Of a stretch of DNA of 64,000 nt, positions 1 through 9,368 are shown in pieces (the stretch's first letter is position 1; each line of letters begins with the position of its first letter). Source of the stretch: Solirubrobacterales bacterium. Lineage in GTDB: Bacteria; Actinomycetota; Thermoleophilia; Solirubrobacterales; 70-9. The position numbers were made by a program, and so were the translations under genes. The stretch covers positions 496,001 to 560,000 of the forward strand of contig JADJRQ010000001.1 of NCBI GenBank assembly GCA_016712175.1, read 5' to 3'. The notes under the pieces are model-generated. The model saw only the letters and a program-made list of their open reading frames with translations, was not told the origin of the DNA and searched no databases.

Positions 1-30
1 TTCTGCAAACTGCTCAATTTCAGATGCCAA
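1..30 (-). CDS. possible start of the next cassette gene (partial, TTG start)
   Basis: Ten codons can be read leftwards from a TTG at 30-28 (MASEIEQFAE) before the window ends. AGGAA lies about six bases upstream, and the codons overlap the 3' end of the DUF4420 gene, as other genes in this cassette overlap. Published cassettes of this type often carry an AIPR-family gene here, but ten residues cannot confirm that. The reading is tentative. Confidence 0.3.
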   Translation of the reverse strand, partial: MASEIEQFAE

Positions 31-1027
31 GGTGGTTCCTGAGTGTCGGTCCCCATTCCGCAACTGGAAACTCGAAGTCTCCACAGGCATCTATCGCAAG
101 GCGGTAACTGACCGAGCCCACCCCATCCAGAAGTTGCGTTTCGGTGATCCGGGGAAAACCGTCACGTACGTCAAACATTCGTGTCCTTTTCGTTTCGAAG
201 GCAGTGGTCCGGTAGAGCTCAGCGTTCTCGTCTGCGTAGCCTGAGGCCAGCAGTTTGTCGTGTAGGCCGCCTTCCGCAGACATGCCGTCTCCCAGGGATC
301 GGATTCTTGACACGACCTCTGGCAATGTTTGCGTGCCTCCTCGGACAATGTCGAATGAACGGTGGAGGAGTACCAACCCTGAAAGTTCAGAGTCGTCAAG
401 TTGACGCTCGTTGCTTATCGGCACAACCTGCGGCTCATTTGCGCCACTTGCTTTCACCTCGAGTCCGAACCCCGAGATTTCGAAATCGCGGGGGTTGCCA
501 TTCGGTCCGATCCATGCATTCACGGCCGAATCAAAGCCAACGATCGGAACAAGATCTTCAACGAGTGTCAAGAGTTCGGAGCAAAGTCCCATCTGTCTTT
601 TCACAGACAGGCCCCGGCCTGAACCCTCAAACATCCTTCGCCATTTGGCGTACCTGCCACACCACGCCTCGGTCGCTCTGCTCGGGTCATCGCAAGAGGC
701 GGCTGAAGCAGCAACATCTGCCGCCATTGCCGCGAACAGTTCCTTGCTGCCGTCTTCGGAAAGTCCGAAAACCAAGGCTGTAGCCTCGGGGCGGCGTTCG
801 ATGCTGACCGTAACCTGCTTCGTGCCAGAAGGCATGTCCACCGCTAAAGCGACATCGTTTGGCACCTACCACTCGATCGCCCTCAGGCGCTGGACAGGAA
901 TCCCTCCGCTATGAAGCGAGGCAAAGATATCCATTGAGGACTCCGGATGGATTCGCCTGACGAGCCGGCCTTCGCTCCCCGCAGGCAGGGAAGACTCCAT
1001 CTCTTTCCACATCATCGAGAGACTCAT
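20..1027 (-). pseudogene. PD-(D/E)XK motif protein (DUF4420 family) with an in-frame TAG
   Basis: The gene encodes a probable nuclease-fold partner of the MORC/Z1 restriction cassette. The ATG at 1027-1025 overlaps the Z1 stop as ATGA, the coupling used throughout this operon. From there 53 sensible codons run to ...RLRAIEW, then TAG at 868-866, and the same frame resumes directly with VPNDVALAV and continues for 281 codons to the TGA at 22-20. The part after the stop has the PD-(D/E)XK-like stretch GNPRDFEISGFGLEVKAS (D...E.K), followed by SNERQLDD, both typical of DUF4420. The frame is kept on both sides of the stop, so the cause is one nonsense substitution or one sequencing error. A GTG directly after the TAG could in principle restart translation and give a 281-residue protein. 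Family assignment is by recognition; a direct nuclease role is inferred. Confidence 0.75.
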
Positions 1028-3836
1028 TCGTTGATCAGGTCCTTATAACGCCGGGGTACCGCATATTTGACGCTTTCTGCTGTCTCGCTATCGGGAAAGC
1101 TGACAGCAAATCCGGGAATAACATCCAGGTCATCGTCCATGCCAGTGCCTTCGGCATCCAAGAGATAGATCATCAGCAACGCCCTTTCTGGAGGTCTGTA
1201 CTTGCGGACGAACGGGCCAAGGGAGAGCTTTCTCATCTTCGTCGTGTCGACCCCTCGTGCACGGGCGCTTTCCACTTCTTTCGCCCACGCCAAGTCGCGC
1301 GTTTGCTCTACAGCCATTTTCTCCTGTGGACTCAGGTCCAGATACTCATGTACAGGGTCAATAAGCCGCTTGATGGCGTACCTTCCCTCGATCGATTCGC
1401 TTGCTGCGTCCTGATCCGAGTCGGAAACCATGTTCGTTCGATGAGTAAAACCAATGTCCGAGCCGAGGATATGGATTCTTTTCCTTGGTGGAGCAGTGCT
1501 GTTATGAATAAACGCAACCGTCCAAATGTGAAGTTCATCGCGGCGGAGCTGGTCGCGGATATATTCGGAAAGCTGTCTCGATCTGGCTTTGGTCGCACTA
1601 TCAATTGTTGTGAACAACTCAAACATGGAGGCAACTGAATCGCCCGCAACTTCACCGAGTATCAGGTGATTGCTTGGATGAGATTCGACGATATTCCTCT
1701 CGAGCCCTGTCGCAAACACTTTCAGAGTGTCCAGATTCTTCCGTTGTGTTTGAACGTCCGACGAAAACCCGATCGTTTCGACGATCTTGCCGGCAAACCC
1801 GATCTCAAGACGCATGCTGTCACGCATCTTGCCTGGTGCGGTGATGAACAAATTGTCGCTCTTTCGGACATACAAGGCAAAGTCACGAGGGTTGGAGCCG
1901 GTTCGGGACATCTCGTCGAATTTCTCCTTCAGCTCCTCGTTGGCAATGGAGACTTGACGGAATGCAGCTTGAATTTCGGGGCTGGTGTAGAGCCTTGTCA
2001 AGTCCAGGTAACCCGGCCGAAACCCAAACCAGCGACCCATCTGCATCAATGTGTCGTACATCTTCGACGCCCGCAGGTAGTAGCTGACCGATAGTCCCTC
2101 AAGTGTCAGTCCTCTGCTGAGCTTGTCACCACCTATCGCGATAACACTGACGGCATCAGAATCGAGATAGGTGAGGACATCTCGCTGACTTCCATTGATC
2201 TCCATGACTTTGAGCTTGGCTGTCACCGAAGAGAGGCCATCGGCAACCGCATCCCAGGAATCCTCCGGCGTGTCCTCGCTCATCGCCACTGACGTCGCCA
2301 GAAAGTCGTCGGCCCAGAGTTCTTGAAATTCCTGAAGCATCTCTTCTTGGTCGCGAGTTCCGCCGTAGCCCGCCAACCGTTCTGCCAGTTCGTCGACCTC
2401 AGCCTGAACCTGCTTGGCCACTTGGCTTTGAACGTCTACAAAGCGGGTGACGTGAACCAGCATGCTGTTGGTACACCGGTTTGCCCACGAGCATTACGCG
2501 AAGCGATAACCAATATGAAGCTCTTGATCGCCCGCCTAAGTGATTCCGGTATCTGGCCCAAGCGAGCGATCTTCTTGTGTTTGGGCTCAAGCCAGTTTTC
2601 AGAGTCTTTGATGGTGCGAACGATCGGGAGCCCCGACCTGTCACTGCCTTCGCGATCTGTTCTTGCGACACCGAACACTTTGGCTGGACCGATGTGGTTG
2701 CTCGGGGTTGGCATCCGCAAGATAAAAGAGCGCGGAAAGAGGTCCTCGCCGTGCTGGCTGTCACCCTCGTCCTTCTTGATGAAGATGTTGGCGAAAGGGG
2801 TCGCTGTGTACGACACAAAGGACGATCTCCGAAACGAAAGAAGCAACCTTCGAATTTCCCGGTTTACGGCAGTTGGGTTTGTCTCGTCCATCAGCTCACC
2901 ATCGGAGCCATATTTCTTCTGGACTTTGTTCGTATTCACGCTCGCGTGATCAGCTTCATCGTCTATCACGAGCAGAGGCAGGTCGGTAACGACTCTACGG
3001 TTCGTATCGGGATCGTTCTCTCCGTGAACACTCGTGATCCATTGAATGAGATTACGCAGAACTGAAGTGTTCTTTTTCACCACTAGGAGGACAGGATCAT
3101 TGCCGATTCGAGCCGCCACATTGTCTGCCCTGCTCTTGTGGAAATCGCCCAATTCATCACTGGAAGTCAGTGTCAGTGCCGGTGGGACCCTCATGCCACC
3201 CGAACCGACTCCGATCTTGTCCCGAGAGAGTTCCGATTCGCCTGGTGTCAGGGTGATGACTGAGTCGAAACCCAAGAACCCTTCGTCCAGCCGATGTTGA
3301 GTCTGGCTCCTCAAAGAATTGTGTACGCCGGCCAGTACGACGATGAACTTATACCCCGCGTCAGCAGCCTTGCAAATCAGTCCCGTGTAGTTGGATGTCT
3401 TGCCGGACTGCACTTCCCCGACAATCATTCCCCGCCGGTCCCAGGTACCGTGAAGTATCGGGTCCTCAAGCAGATCGAGGGTTTGATCAGTCATGCGATG
3501 AAGATTCCTGACCACGTCGGGCGGCAGAGATCGAGAGATCCAAGTCCGGTAGCCCTCCCAGAAGTCCCACTCGATTTGGTCGCGTCGCTGGTCAAGCCAA
3601 GGTTTGTGAGCTTCGTCTGAGTCTTCGAGGATCGCAGGTGGCCCCACGTAGACGCTTACCTGCGACTCGATATCCCGCTTCAGCTGGGAGCGGTCGAGGG
3701 ATACCTCCATCGACCCGAGGGCCGCGACCGCACCCTGGATCGCATCCTCCACGTCTTCGGGAGTCGGTTGAACCTTGACGGCCAAGAGGCTGAGTGCAAT
3801 CCCTTTCGCCACTCCTCTGGTTTCTTCTGGGTTCAT
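1024..3836 (-). CDS. Z1-domain superfamily II helicase/endonuclease-like protein, frameshifted
   Basis: This is the large Z1-family motor of MORC-linked restriction cassettes, expected to work on DNA with the upstream ATPase. The first half (3836 to about 2464) carries Walker A GEVQSGKT at residues 140-147, Walker B DDEAD at 292-296 and YTATPFAN at 343-350. The second half, in another frame, begins SMLVHVTRF and carries SRGLTLEGL and the helicase motif VI-like QMGRWFGFRPGY. The halves abut at about 2464; one added base there restores a continuous protein of about 937 residues, the normal family size. The ATG overlaps the MORC stop (ATGA at 3836-3833), and the Z1 stop overlaps the DUF4420 start. 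A programmed shift is possible, but no slippery heptamer is obvious, so a sequencing indel or a true lesion is likelier. Confidence 0.85.
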
Positions 3837-5344
3837 TTCTCCAGCTCTTCTATAGCAATTTGAACGACTTCCGGGTAGCTGCTGAAGGGCTCGACGCCGG
3901 CCAGAATTCGCAGCGCTGTTTCCGCCCGAACGTCGACCTTCTGCATCAGCGCGCGCTGCGCTCCCGCCAAGAGTTCAGCCACTTCTTTAGTTTTGCCCTC
4001 GTAAGGCTCACCCAATCCTCCTGAAGGGGACTCTCGAGCTTCCATCACGATCGCCTCGATGGGAATGTTCTCTTCGGCAAGCCGCAAAGCTTTATCCACC
4101 GCCGCCCTTTGCTCACGAGAGCCAGATCGAAGATCAAGAACTACAGGGTGACTTCGATTAACCCGGAACTTGAAACCGTCGCGATATTTAACGCGGTTCC
4201 ACACGAAGCGAAGGGCTTCATCGCCGGCCTGCGACCTCGCCACCGTCTTTCCCCGAAACCGATACGCATCTGAAGCCCGCTTGCGTGTTGCCTCTGCGAC
4301 CCGGCGAAAATCGGCTTCCAGCGGTCCTGGAATCGAAGCGGTGGCTTTCTTCACGTCTATTTGCCATTCCTGATCAAGAGTGTTATCCAGGTCGACTCGG
4401 ATACGCGCCAGCTTTAGATGTTCCTCTTGCTGCATGCGCTTGAGGTTGAGCCAACTGCCGGCGACCAAGAGTCTCTCGGCTCGGTAAACATAAAACCCTT
4501 GATGCGCATTCCACCCCTTCGAACCGGCCCCCTCTGAGTGTTCATTCTCAGTCAGCTTGCTGAAATGAGGCAATACGAAGGGAGTGATTTCCACGCTGCT
4601 CTGACCAAGGACCAGCGTCTCTTCGGGCAAAGGCTGAGTGGCGTTGTGATTCTCCATGAAAGGGTCCCATGGCTTTGTTCTATTGCCGTTGACCGAAATG
4701 GATATGGCCCCACGACCGGTCATAAATCGGTGAAACACGATCCCAAGATGAATCTGAGTGACCTTGACTGAATTCAAAAAACGCTTCCGGGCATCCTTGT
4801 CTTCCCTGGGCTCGTCACCAACGAGCCGATCCAGTCTTTCCAAAGTGACGACCGTTCCCGAGTCGAATTCTGCGATCGGGTCCGAGTATTTCGAAGCTTC
4901 CGAGGCCTCAAGGCTCTTGAGCGACCATCTGCCAGTGGCGGAGACATAGTCCAAATCCCACTGTCGAATGAAGGCTTGCTCCCCAACACACTTTGATGCG
5001 ACAGTTAGAACACGTGCCTGCGACCAGCCGGCACTCTTCAAACCCAACCCGAATCGACCCAAATCTGTTGGATCCCTGACTTCATTGGGGTTCACGCTCC
5101 CGAGCCGCATGGCTTGTACAAGTCCCTCTTCGGACATCCCACACCCGTCGTCGACGACAGCCATCGAGCTGGCCGGTCCGTCCCAATCGAAGATCACGTC
5201 AATCGTCTTCGACTTGGCAGCAATACTGTTGTCAATGAGGTCCGCTACGGCTGTCGGCGATTCGTATCCGACAGCTCGCATCGACTCGATCAATGCGGAT
5301 GGATCCGGAGGAACATCTTCAAATTTTGGTGACATTTCAGCCAT
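3833..5344 (-). CDS. MORC-like GHKL/HATPase (HATPase_c_3) protein
   Basis: A GHKL-type ATPase of the MutL/MORC branch found beside Z1 helicases in prokaryotic restriction cassettes, where it is thought to act as an ATP-driven DNA clamp. Visible Bergerat-fold motifs: N box ADLIDNSIAA near residue 35, G1 box VVDDGCGMS near residue 63, and G2 box GRFGLGLKSAG near residue 97. The rest, to about residue 503, is the S5-like and C-terminal region, with KKATASIPGPLE and a downstream Arg-rich stretch. The frame stays open further upstream, but Met at 5344 or 5335 fits the conserved start MSPKFEDVPPDP. That gives an overlap of about 50 bases with the preceding gene. The stop forms an ATGA overlap with Z1. 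No break is seen in this gene. Confidence 0.85.
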   Translation of the reverse strand: MAEMSPKFEDVPPDPSALIESMRAVGYESPTAVADLIDNSIAAKSKTIDVIFDWDGPASSMAVVDDGCGMSEEGLVQAMRLGSVNPNEVRDPTDLGRFGLGLKSAGWSQARVLTVASKCVGEQAFIRQWDLDYVSATGRWSLKSLEASEASKYSDPIAEFDSGTVVTLERLDRLVGDEPREDKDARKRFLNSVKVTQIHLGIVFHRFMTGRGAISISVNGNRTKPWDPFMENHNATQPLPEETLVLGQSSVEITPFVLPHFSKLTENEHSEGAGSKGWNAHQGFYVYRAERLLVAGSWLNLKRMQQEEHLKLARIRVDLDNTLDQEWQIDVKKATASIPGPLEADFRRVAEATRKRASDAYRFRGKTVARSQAGDEALRFVWNRVKYRDGFKFRVNRSHPVVLDLRSGSREQRAAVDKALRLAEENIPIEAIVMEARESPSGGLGEPYEGKTKEVAELLAGAQRALMQKVDVRAETALRILAGVEPFSSYPEVVQIAIEELEK

Positions 5345-7518
5345 TGGTACCGATCCGCGTCTTCGCCGATCAGATTTGCGAGGTCCGGCTCTCGTCTCCT
5401 GAGCAAACGATCCGATACATCGGACCAATCAGCACCAAGAGCAAGGTCCAGTGACTCGCAAATTGCCCGGAGTTGCTCATCTGGGTCTCCGGTTTCGCCA
5501 GCTCCGAGCTCCAATGAAAGTCTCGAAGCACCTTGTCGTGATTCGAGTTCTCGGCCACGAACCACCGAACATACCCTCGGCTCCTCGCCGTCCAGCGGAA
5601 GGAACAGGAGGTCTCCTTCGACGCACTGTTTGGAGATAGCGATATTTCTCAACGAACCAAGCGACGGCTGCCGACCATTCCAGGAAAACATCACGACTCC
5701 ACCTTCGTATTCGAACCCGAGCACCACATCAGGCTCAAGGCCAGAGATCAGTGCAGCTGCTTTTCGAAGCTGACGTCCTGATCCTCGGAGGAGCTCAAAA
5801 TCGACTTTCACTCGCAAGTTCCAGGTTTCGTTCAGCTTGACCAAGTCCTTTTGGTCACCGGGATTGACTCCTTTGGACTCCTGTTCGGGCATTTCTATGT
5901 CGCTACTGAGCATCAGCTGACCGTCGCCATTAATGTGAAATGCCCTCGAACTCGCGTAGCTCCTTACTGAGCGCTCCGAGACGTCGAACTCGATTACGAA
6001 TCTCTGAACTGTCTCGTCCAGATCGACCTTGCCTCCAGCACGTTCGATGGCCTGTCTCAGCTCAGTTTCAATTCCCTCGTACTCTTCTCCCCCCCAGGAG
6101 TCGAGTCCGTAAAGCTCCTTGCCGCGACGCCTGATCCGCGAATCACCTTGAACTGCGTTGCCCAGCGAGCGAGGATTCCGCTCGAATCCCACCAGGTCGT
6201 GGATCTCGTCCATCGACAACAGCTTGGCCTCAGCCTCCAAGACGGCAACTGCATGGTCATTCAACGAGTTGGACCAAAAGACGTAATTCGAGTTGATCGA
6301 GCGGACTGAAAGGAATTCGAGAAGCCAGTCTTCGGGGATGCCAAAGGCTTCGGATTGAACTCTTATGAGATCCCCTGTCTTCGAAGGCACCAGATAGGGA
6401 AACTTCTGGGGGATCTGTTCACGCAGATTCAGAAGCCTGCTCGCAACCTCTGGCGTAGTAAGTCTGTCGTTTAGGGCTACGAGCGAAGTGCACATCCCCA
6501 CGAGCACTGAAGTCCTCAGCTCGTAGTCGGCGCCGACGCTACTGGTCCGCTTCACGGCCTCCAAAGCCAGTTCTCGAAGCTGGCGCCGCTCAATAGGTCT
6601 TACGGCCTGTCGGGTCAGCCTCGACACTAAGGTCTTGATGCCGATTGCGGTCATTGAGTCATTCGCCCGCCTCGTCAAGAGCTCTTTTGTCCGAGCCTCA
6701 CGTTGCCTAACTCGTTCTCGAGTCACGCCCAACACCTCTCCCAGTTCCGTCAAAGTCACTTTCTTGTCGGCCGGAAATATTCTTAATCGAACTATTTCCA
6801 AGTCGTCCTCGGTGAAACTGAGCAAGGCCTCCCAGGATGATTCATCGGCTTGCTCAAGCCCTAGAAATGTGTCGAGGCCCTCATCATGGATCTTCCGCCA
6901 GAGCGGTCTGGAATTGGCCCATTCCTTGTTGTTTACTAGATCAGCCAAGACGTCATCGATGGTCAGCGAACCGAACTCGGCGGTCGCCGCCCTGAGCAAC
7001 TCAAGGAAGTCATCCGCACGCTTCACAGCCTCGGTCTTGGAGCCTTGCTCTTTGGTTATGTGAGGGCTCGTATCCATGCCTTCGTCATGTTCTGACGCCC
7101 TCTGCTCTTCGGAAAGATGCGACCAAGTGGTGAAACCAGCCAAAAGTACTTCCTTGAATACCTTTTCGCCCAAATTGGGAATGGCATTCAAGTTTCCCAG
7201 TGTTTTGTCTGTAAGCGTCGCCCAGTCGCGGACCCCAGCACGGCTCAGAATATTGTTGGTTCTGACACTTGAACTTTCGATGGCCTCCCAGTCGTTAACT
7301 CGCTCCAGCCCAGGAAATATGTTCCCGATCTTCATCGAACGGAACTCGGGCTGGCTCCATAGCTGTTCCGAGAAGACCAGCTCGTCAGTGCATGGACTCA
7401 TCCCAATTCGCGACACCAGACTTTCCAGCAAATCCACTCCCTGATCTTCAGCGCGTGAATCGAGCTCGGCGTCTGCCGACCGAACTCTGATTTCAGATCG
7501 ACTATCCATCTCTCCCAT
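5290..7518 (-). CDS. alpha-CTD-like plus sigma-70 region 4-like DNA-binding protein in a restriction cassette
   Basis: About 742 residues from Met at 7518 (7509 is an alternative). Residues about 88-127 read NNILSRAGVRDW...NLGEKVFKEV, the helix-hairpin-helix pattern of the RNA polymerase alpha C-terminal domain (compare N.L.R.GI.t..DL and NfGkKSl.E). Residues about 237-283 match sigma-70 region 4, ending VTLTELGEVLGVTRERVRQR, including the TRERVRQ recognition helix that reads -35 elements in primary sigma factors. No sigma region 2 or 3 is present. The remainder is a helical or winged-helix-like middle (QGDSRIRRRGKELYGLDSW) and a C-terminal part I do not recognise. It lies between vsr and the MORC gene. 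It might bind promoters as a regulator, or bind RNA polymerase or DNA as a target sensor; neither can be decided from sequence. Confidence 0.75.
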   Translation of the reverse strand: MGEMDSRSEIRVRSADAELDSRAEDQGVDLLESLVSRIGMSPCTDELVFSEQLWSQPEFRSMKIGNIFPGLERVNDWEAIESSSVRTNNILSRAGVRDWATLTDKTLGNLNAIPNLGEKVFKEVLLAGFTTWSHLSEEQRASEHDEGMDTSPHITKEQGSKTEAVKRADDFLELLRAATAEFGSLTIDDVLADLVNNKEWANSRPLWRKIHDEGLDTFLGLEQADESSWEALLSFTEDDLEIVRLRIFPADKKVTLTELGEVLGVTRERVRQREARTKELLTRRANDSMTAIGIKTLVSRLTRQAVRPIERRQLRELALEAVKRTSSVGADYELRTSVLVGMCTSLVALNDRLTTPEVASRLLNLREQIPQKFPYLVPSKTGDLIRVQSEAFGIPEDWLLEFLSVRSINSNYVFWSNSLNDHAVAVLEAEAKLLSMDEIHDLVGFERNPRSLGNAVQGDSRIRRRGKELYGLDSWGGEEYEGIETELRQAIERAGGKVDLDETVQRFVIEFDVSERSVRSYASSRAFHINGDGQLMLSSDIEMPEQESKGVNPGDQKDLVKLNETWNLRVKVDFELLRGSGRQLRKAAALISGLEPDVVLGFEYEGGVVMFSWNGRQPSLGSLRNIAISKQCVEGDLLFLPLDGEEPRVCSVVRGRELESRQGASRLSLELGAGETGDPDEQLRAICESLDLALGADWSDVSDRLLRRREPDLANLIGEDADRYQWLKCHQNLKMFLRIHPH

Positions 7519-7606
7519 TAGTGTCGTGGACTTTGGCACATGTCTGACCTGCCGGCGTGTCGACCCAAAATTCGGCCGGAAAGCCCTTCGCTCCCAACCT
7601 CTTGAG

Positions 7607-8059
7607 TCAAGTACCCCGCACAGTGGCATTTCCGCTGTCCGAATGAATCCACTCGTCCACGGCTTCTGCCACGTCATTCCATTCGACATCGGCGACTCCT
7701 CGCACAGCACATTCCCAGACTTCGATAACTCTCCAGCCGGCCTCGTTCAGACGAACAAGATTCTCTGAGTCTCTCTGCCGATTGCGGTCTAACTTCCGGC
7801 GCCATTTCTCACGATTCGTCGCAGGCAAACGAAATAAATTGCAATCGTGACCATGCCAGAAGCAGCCGTTGACCATCACAACAGCGTTGTATTTGGGCAG
7901 CACGATGTCCGGTTTCCCGGGAAGATCCTTCGCGTGGAGTCGGTACCTGAAACCGCGAGCATGGAGTGCTCGACGCATCTGAATCTCTATGCCGGTGTCC
8001 TTGCCCCGGATGCCGGCCATCATCTCGCTTCGCTTCTCACTCGAGACCACGTCGGCCAT
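7607..8059 (-). CDS. vsr: very short patch repair (Vsr) endonuclease
   Basis: Vsr nicks DNA 5' of the T in T:G mismatches produced by deamination of 5-methylcytosine at Dcm-type sites. The 150-residue protein, from Met at 8059, shows the whole family signature: SEKRSEMMAGIRGKDT near the N terminus, RYRLHAKDLPGKPDIVLPKY with the metal-binding Asp, VNGCFWHGHDC (FWH motif) and RKLDRNRQRDSENL. Its Met lies nine bases after the methylase stop, so the two are co-transcribed and probably coupled. The frame stays open upstream, but Met at 8059 fits the family length. The presence of Vsr supports a 5mC-generating Dcm-type methylase upstream. Confidence 0.95.
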   Translation of the reverse strand: MADVVSSEKRSEMMAGIRGKDTGIEIQMRRALHARGFRYRLHAKDLPGKPDIVLPKYNAVVMVNGCFWHGHDCNLFRLPATNREKWRRKLDRNRQRDSENLVRLNEAGWRVIEVWECAVRGVADVEWNDVAEAVDEWIHSDSGNATVRGT

Positions 8060-8067
8060 GTTCGAAT

Positions 8068-9135
8068 TTATACAGCCAAGCTGAAGATGTTCCGATGCGA
8101 CGAGACGAGCGGCACGCCCACTAAGGCCGAGGCCATACCTTGAGCGATGGCCTCCACCAAAGGAGGAACGACTGCATTCCCAAACTGACGGTATGCCTGC
8201 GTGTCCGAAACGGGGATGATCCAGTCGCGACCGTTTGGCGCGTCGAAGCCCATGAGCCGGGAGCATTCTCTCGGAGTTAAGCGCCGAGGCGTCGAGGGAT
8301 CTTGTCTAACCAGGATCTCAGCGCCATCTTTGAAATAACGCGCCGAAAGAGTTCGCGACACATCGTTCGGTCCAACCAGGCCGAAACCAAAGCCATTTCC
8401 TTTGGCTTTGTGTTTCGCGGCATATCGCTGCAGGTACGACCAGAGTGGGTCCGTCAGTGTGTACCGGGGCAGAACCTGAGCATTTGGGCCATAGGTGAAA
8501 CGCGCTTCGAAGTACTCAGTTCCGTCTTCGGGATGGAGGATGGACCTAAGTCTTGGGCCAGTTGCTGGATCTGGAATTTCCAAAGCATCCCAGCTGAAGC
8601 CGCTCTCCTCAAGAAAGCCAACCATGAAGATGCGTTCACGGTGTTGAGGAACGAAGCCCTTGGCATCTACAACCTTCGCCTGAACTGTGTAGCCCAACCC
8701 TTTGAGAACGCGTTTTATGACCTTGAAGGTTTCGCCGCCGTCGTGACTCTGAAGATTCTTCACATTTTCAAGAAGAAATGCTTTGGGGCGATGAGCCTTA
8801 AGAATTCTCGCTATCTCAAAAAACAACGTTCCTTGTGTTTCATCGGCGAAGCCATGAGCACGTCCCAGAGAATTCTTTTTCGTGACCCCAGCAAGAGAGA
8901 ATGGCTGGCAAGGGAAACCTGCCACCAAGATGTCGTGATCTGGAATGTCCTGGGCCTTGATGTTCGCTATGTCGCCCGCGATGGGCTCAGGGCCAAAGTT
9001 GGCGCGATAGGTCTCTTGCGAGAACTTGTTCCACTCACTTGTGAAAACACACTGTCCCCCTGCCGCTTCAAAACCGACGCGCATGCCACCGATGCCGGCA
9101 AACAAATCGATAAATGTGAAATTTTTGCTGCTCAT
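8068..9135 (-). CDS. dcm: DNA (cytosine-5-)-methyltransferase, Dcm-like
   Basis: The self-marking methylase of the cassette. Ten-motif C5-MTase order is clear: motif I FIDLFAGIGGMRVGFE, motif IV GFPCQPFS with the catalytic Cys, motif VI ENVKNL, motif VIII QHRERIFMVG, then RRLTPRECSRLMGF and motif X QFGNAVVPPLVEA. The target-recognition region contains GNGFGFGLV and SRTLSARYFKDGAEILV, like E. coli Dcm and EcoRII/SsoII-type methylases, so a CCWGG- or CCNGG-like target is a reasonable guess, consistent with the adjacent vsr. I chose Met at 9135 because AAAGGGA lies about eight bases upstream; Met at 9153 is the other option. The 233 bases before the next gene (9136-9368) are non-coding as far as I can see and should hold the cassette promoter. 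Confidence 0.95.
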   Translation of the reverse strand: MSSKNFTFIDLFAGIGGMRVGFEAAGGQCVFTSEWNKFSQETYRANFGPEPIAGDIANIKAQDIPDHDILVAGFPCQPFSLAGVTKKNSLGRAHGFADETQGTLFFEIARILKAHRPKAFLLENVKNLQSHDGGETFKVIKRVLKGLGYTVQAKVVDAKGFVPQHRERIFMVGFLEESGFSWDALEIPDPATGPRLRSILHPEDGTEYFEARFTYGPNAQVLPRYTLTDPLWSYLQRYAAKHKAKGNGFGFGLVGPNDVSRTLSARYFKDGAEILVRQDPSTPRRLTPRECSRLMGFDAPNGRDWIIPVSDTQAYRQFGNAVVPPLVEAIAQGMASALVGVPLVSSHRNIFSLAV

Positions 9136-9368
9136 CCTGAGTGTCCCTTTCATTCATTCGGGACCGAAGTGTCCAGTGGTTCGGACGAGTCCCCCTCCCT
9201 TTCAGTGACCACTTCGCCAGCAAGCAGATTGAGGCAGCCAAACGTTGGCTCGAGAGCCAGATCGTCACCGGAGGCCAAGCTTGACCTTGAAATCTCGCTG
9301 TCTCGTTTCGGGTCAATTGACGCTGCCGTACCTCTTGCGAAGATGCGCCGGGCTAAGTAGCTGCTGCC

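Noticed and set aside
2430..2470. Programmed ribosomal frameshifting in the Z1 gene
   Set aside because: No slippery heptamer or following structure is evident, and similar single-base breaks occur in a dozen unrelated genes of the window.
8302..9360. 352-residue plus-strand ORF over dcm
   Set aside because: Antisense of all ten C5-methylase motifs; no family features of its own.
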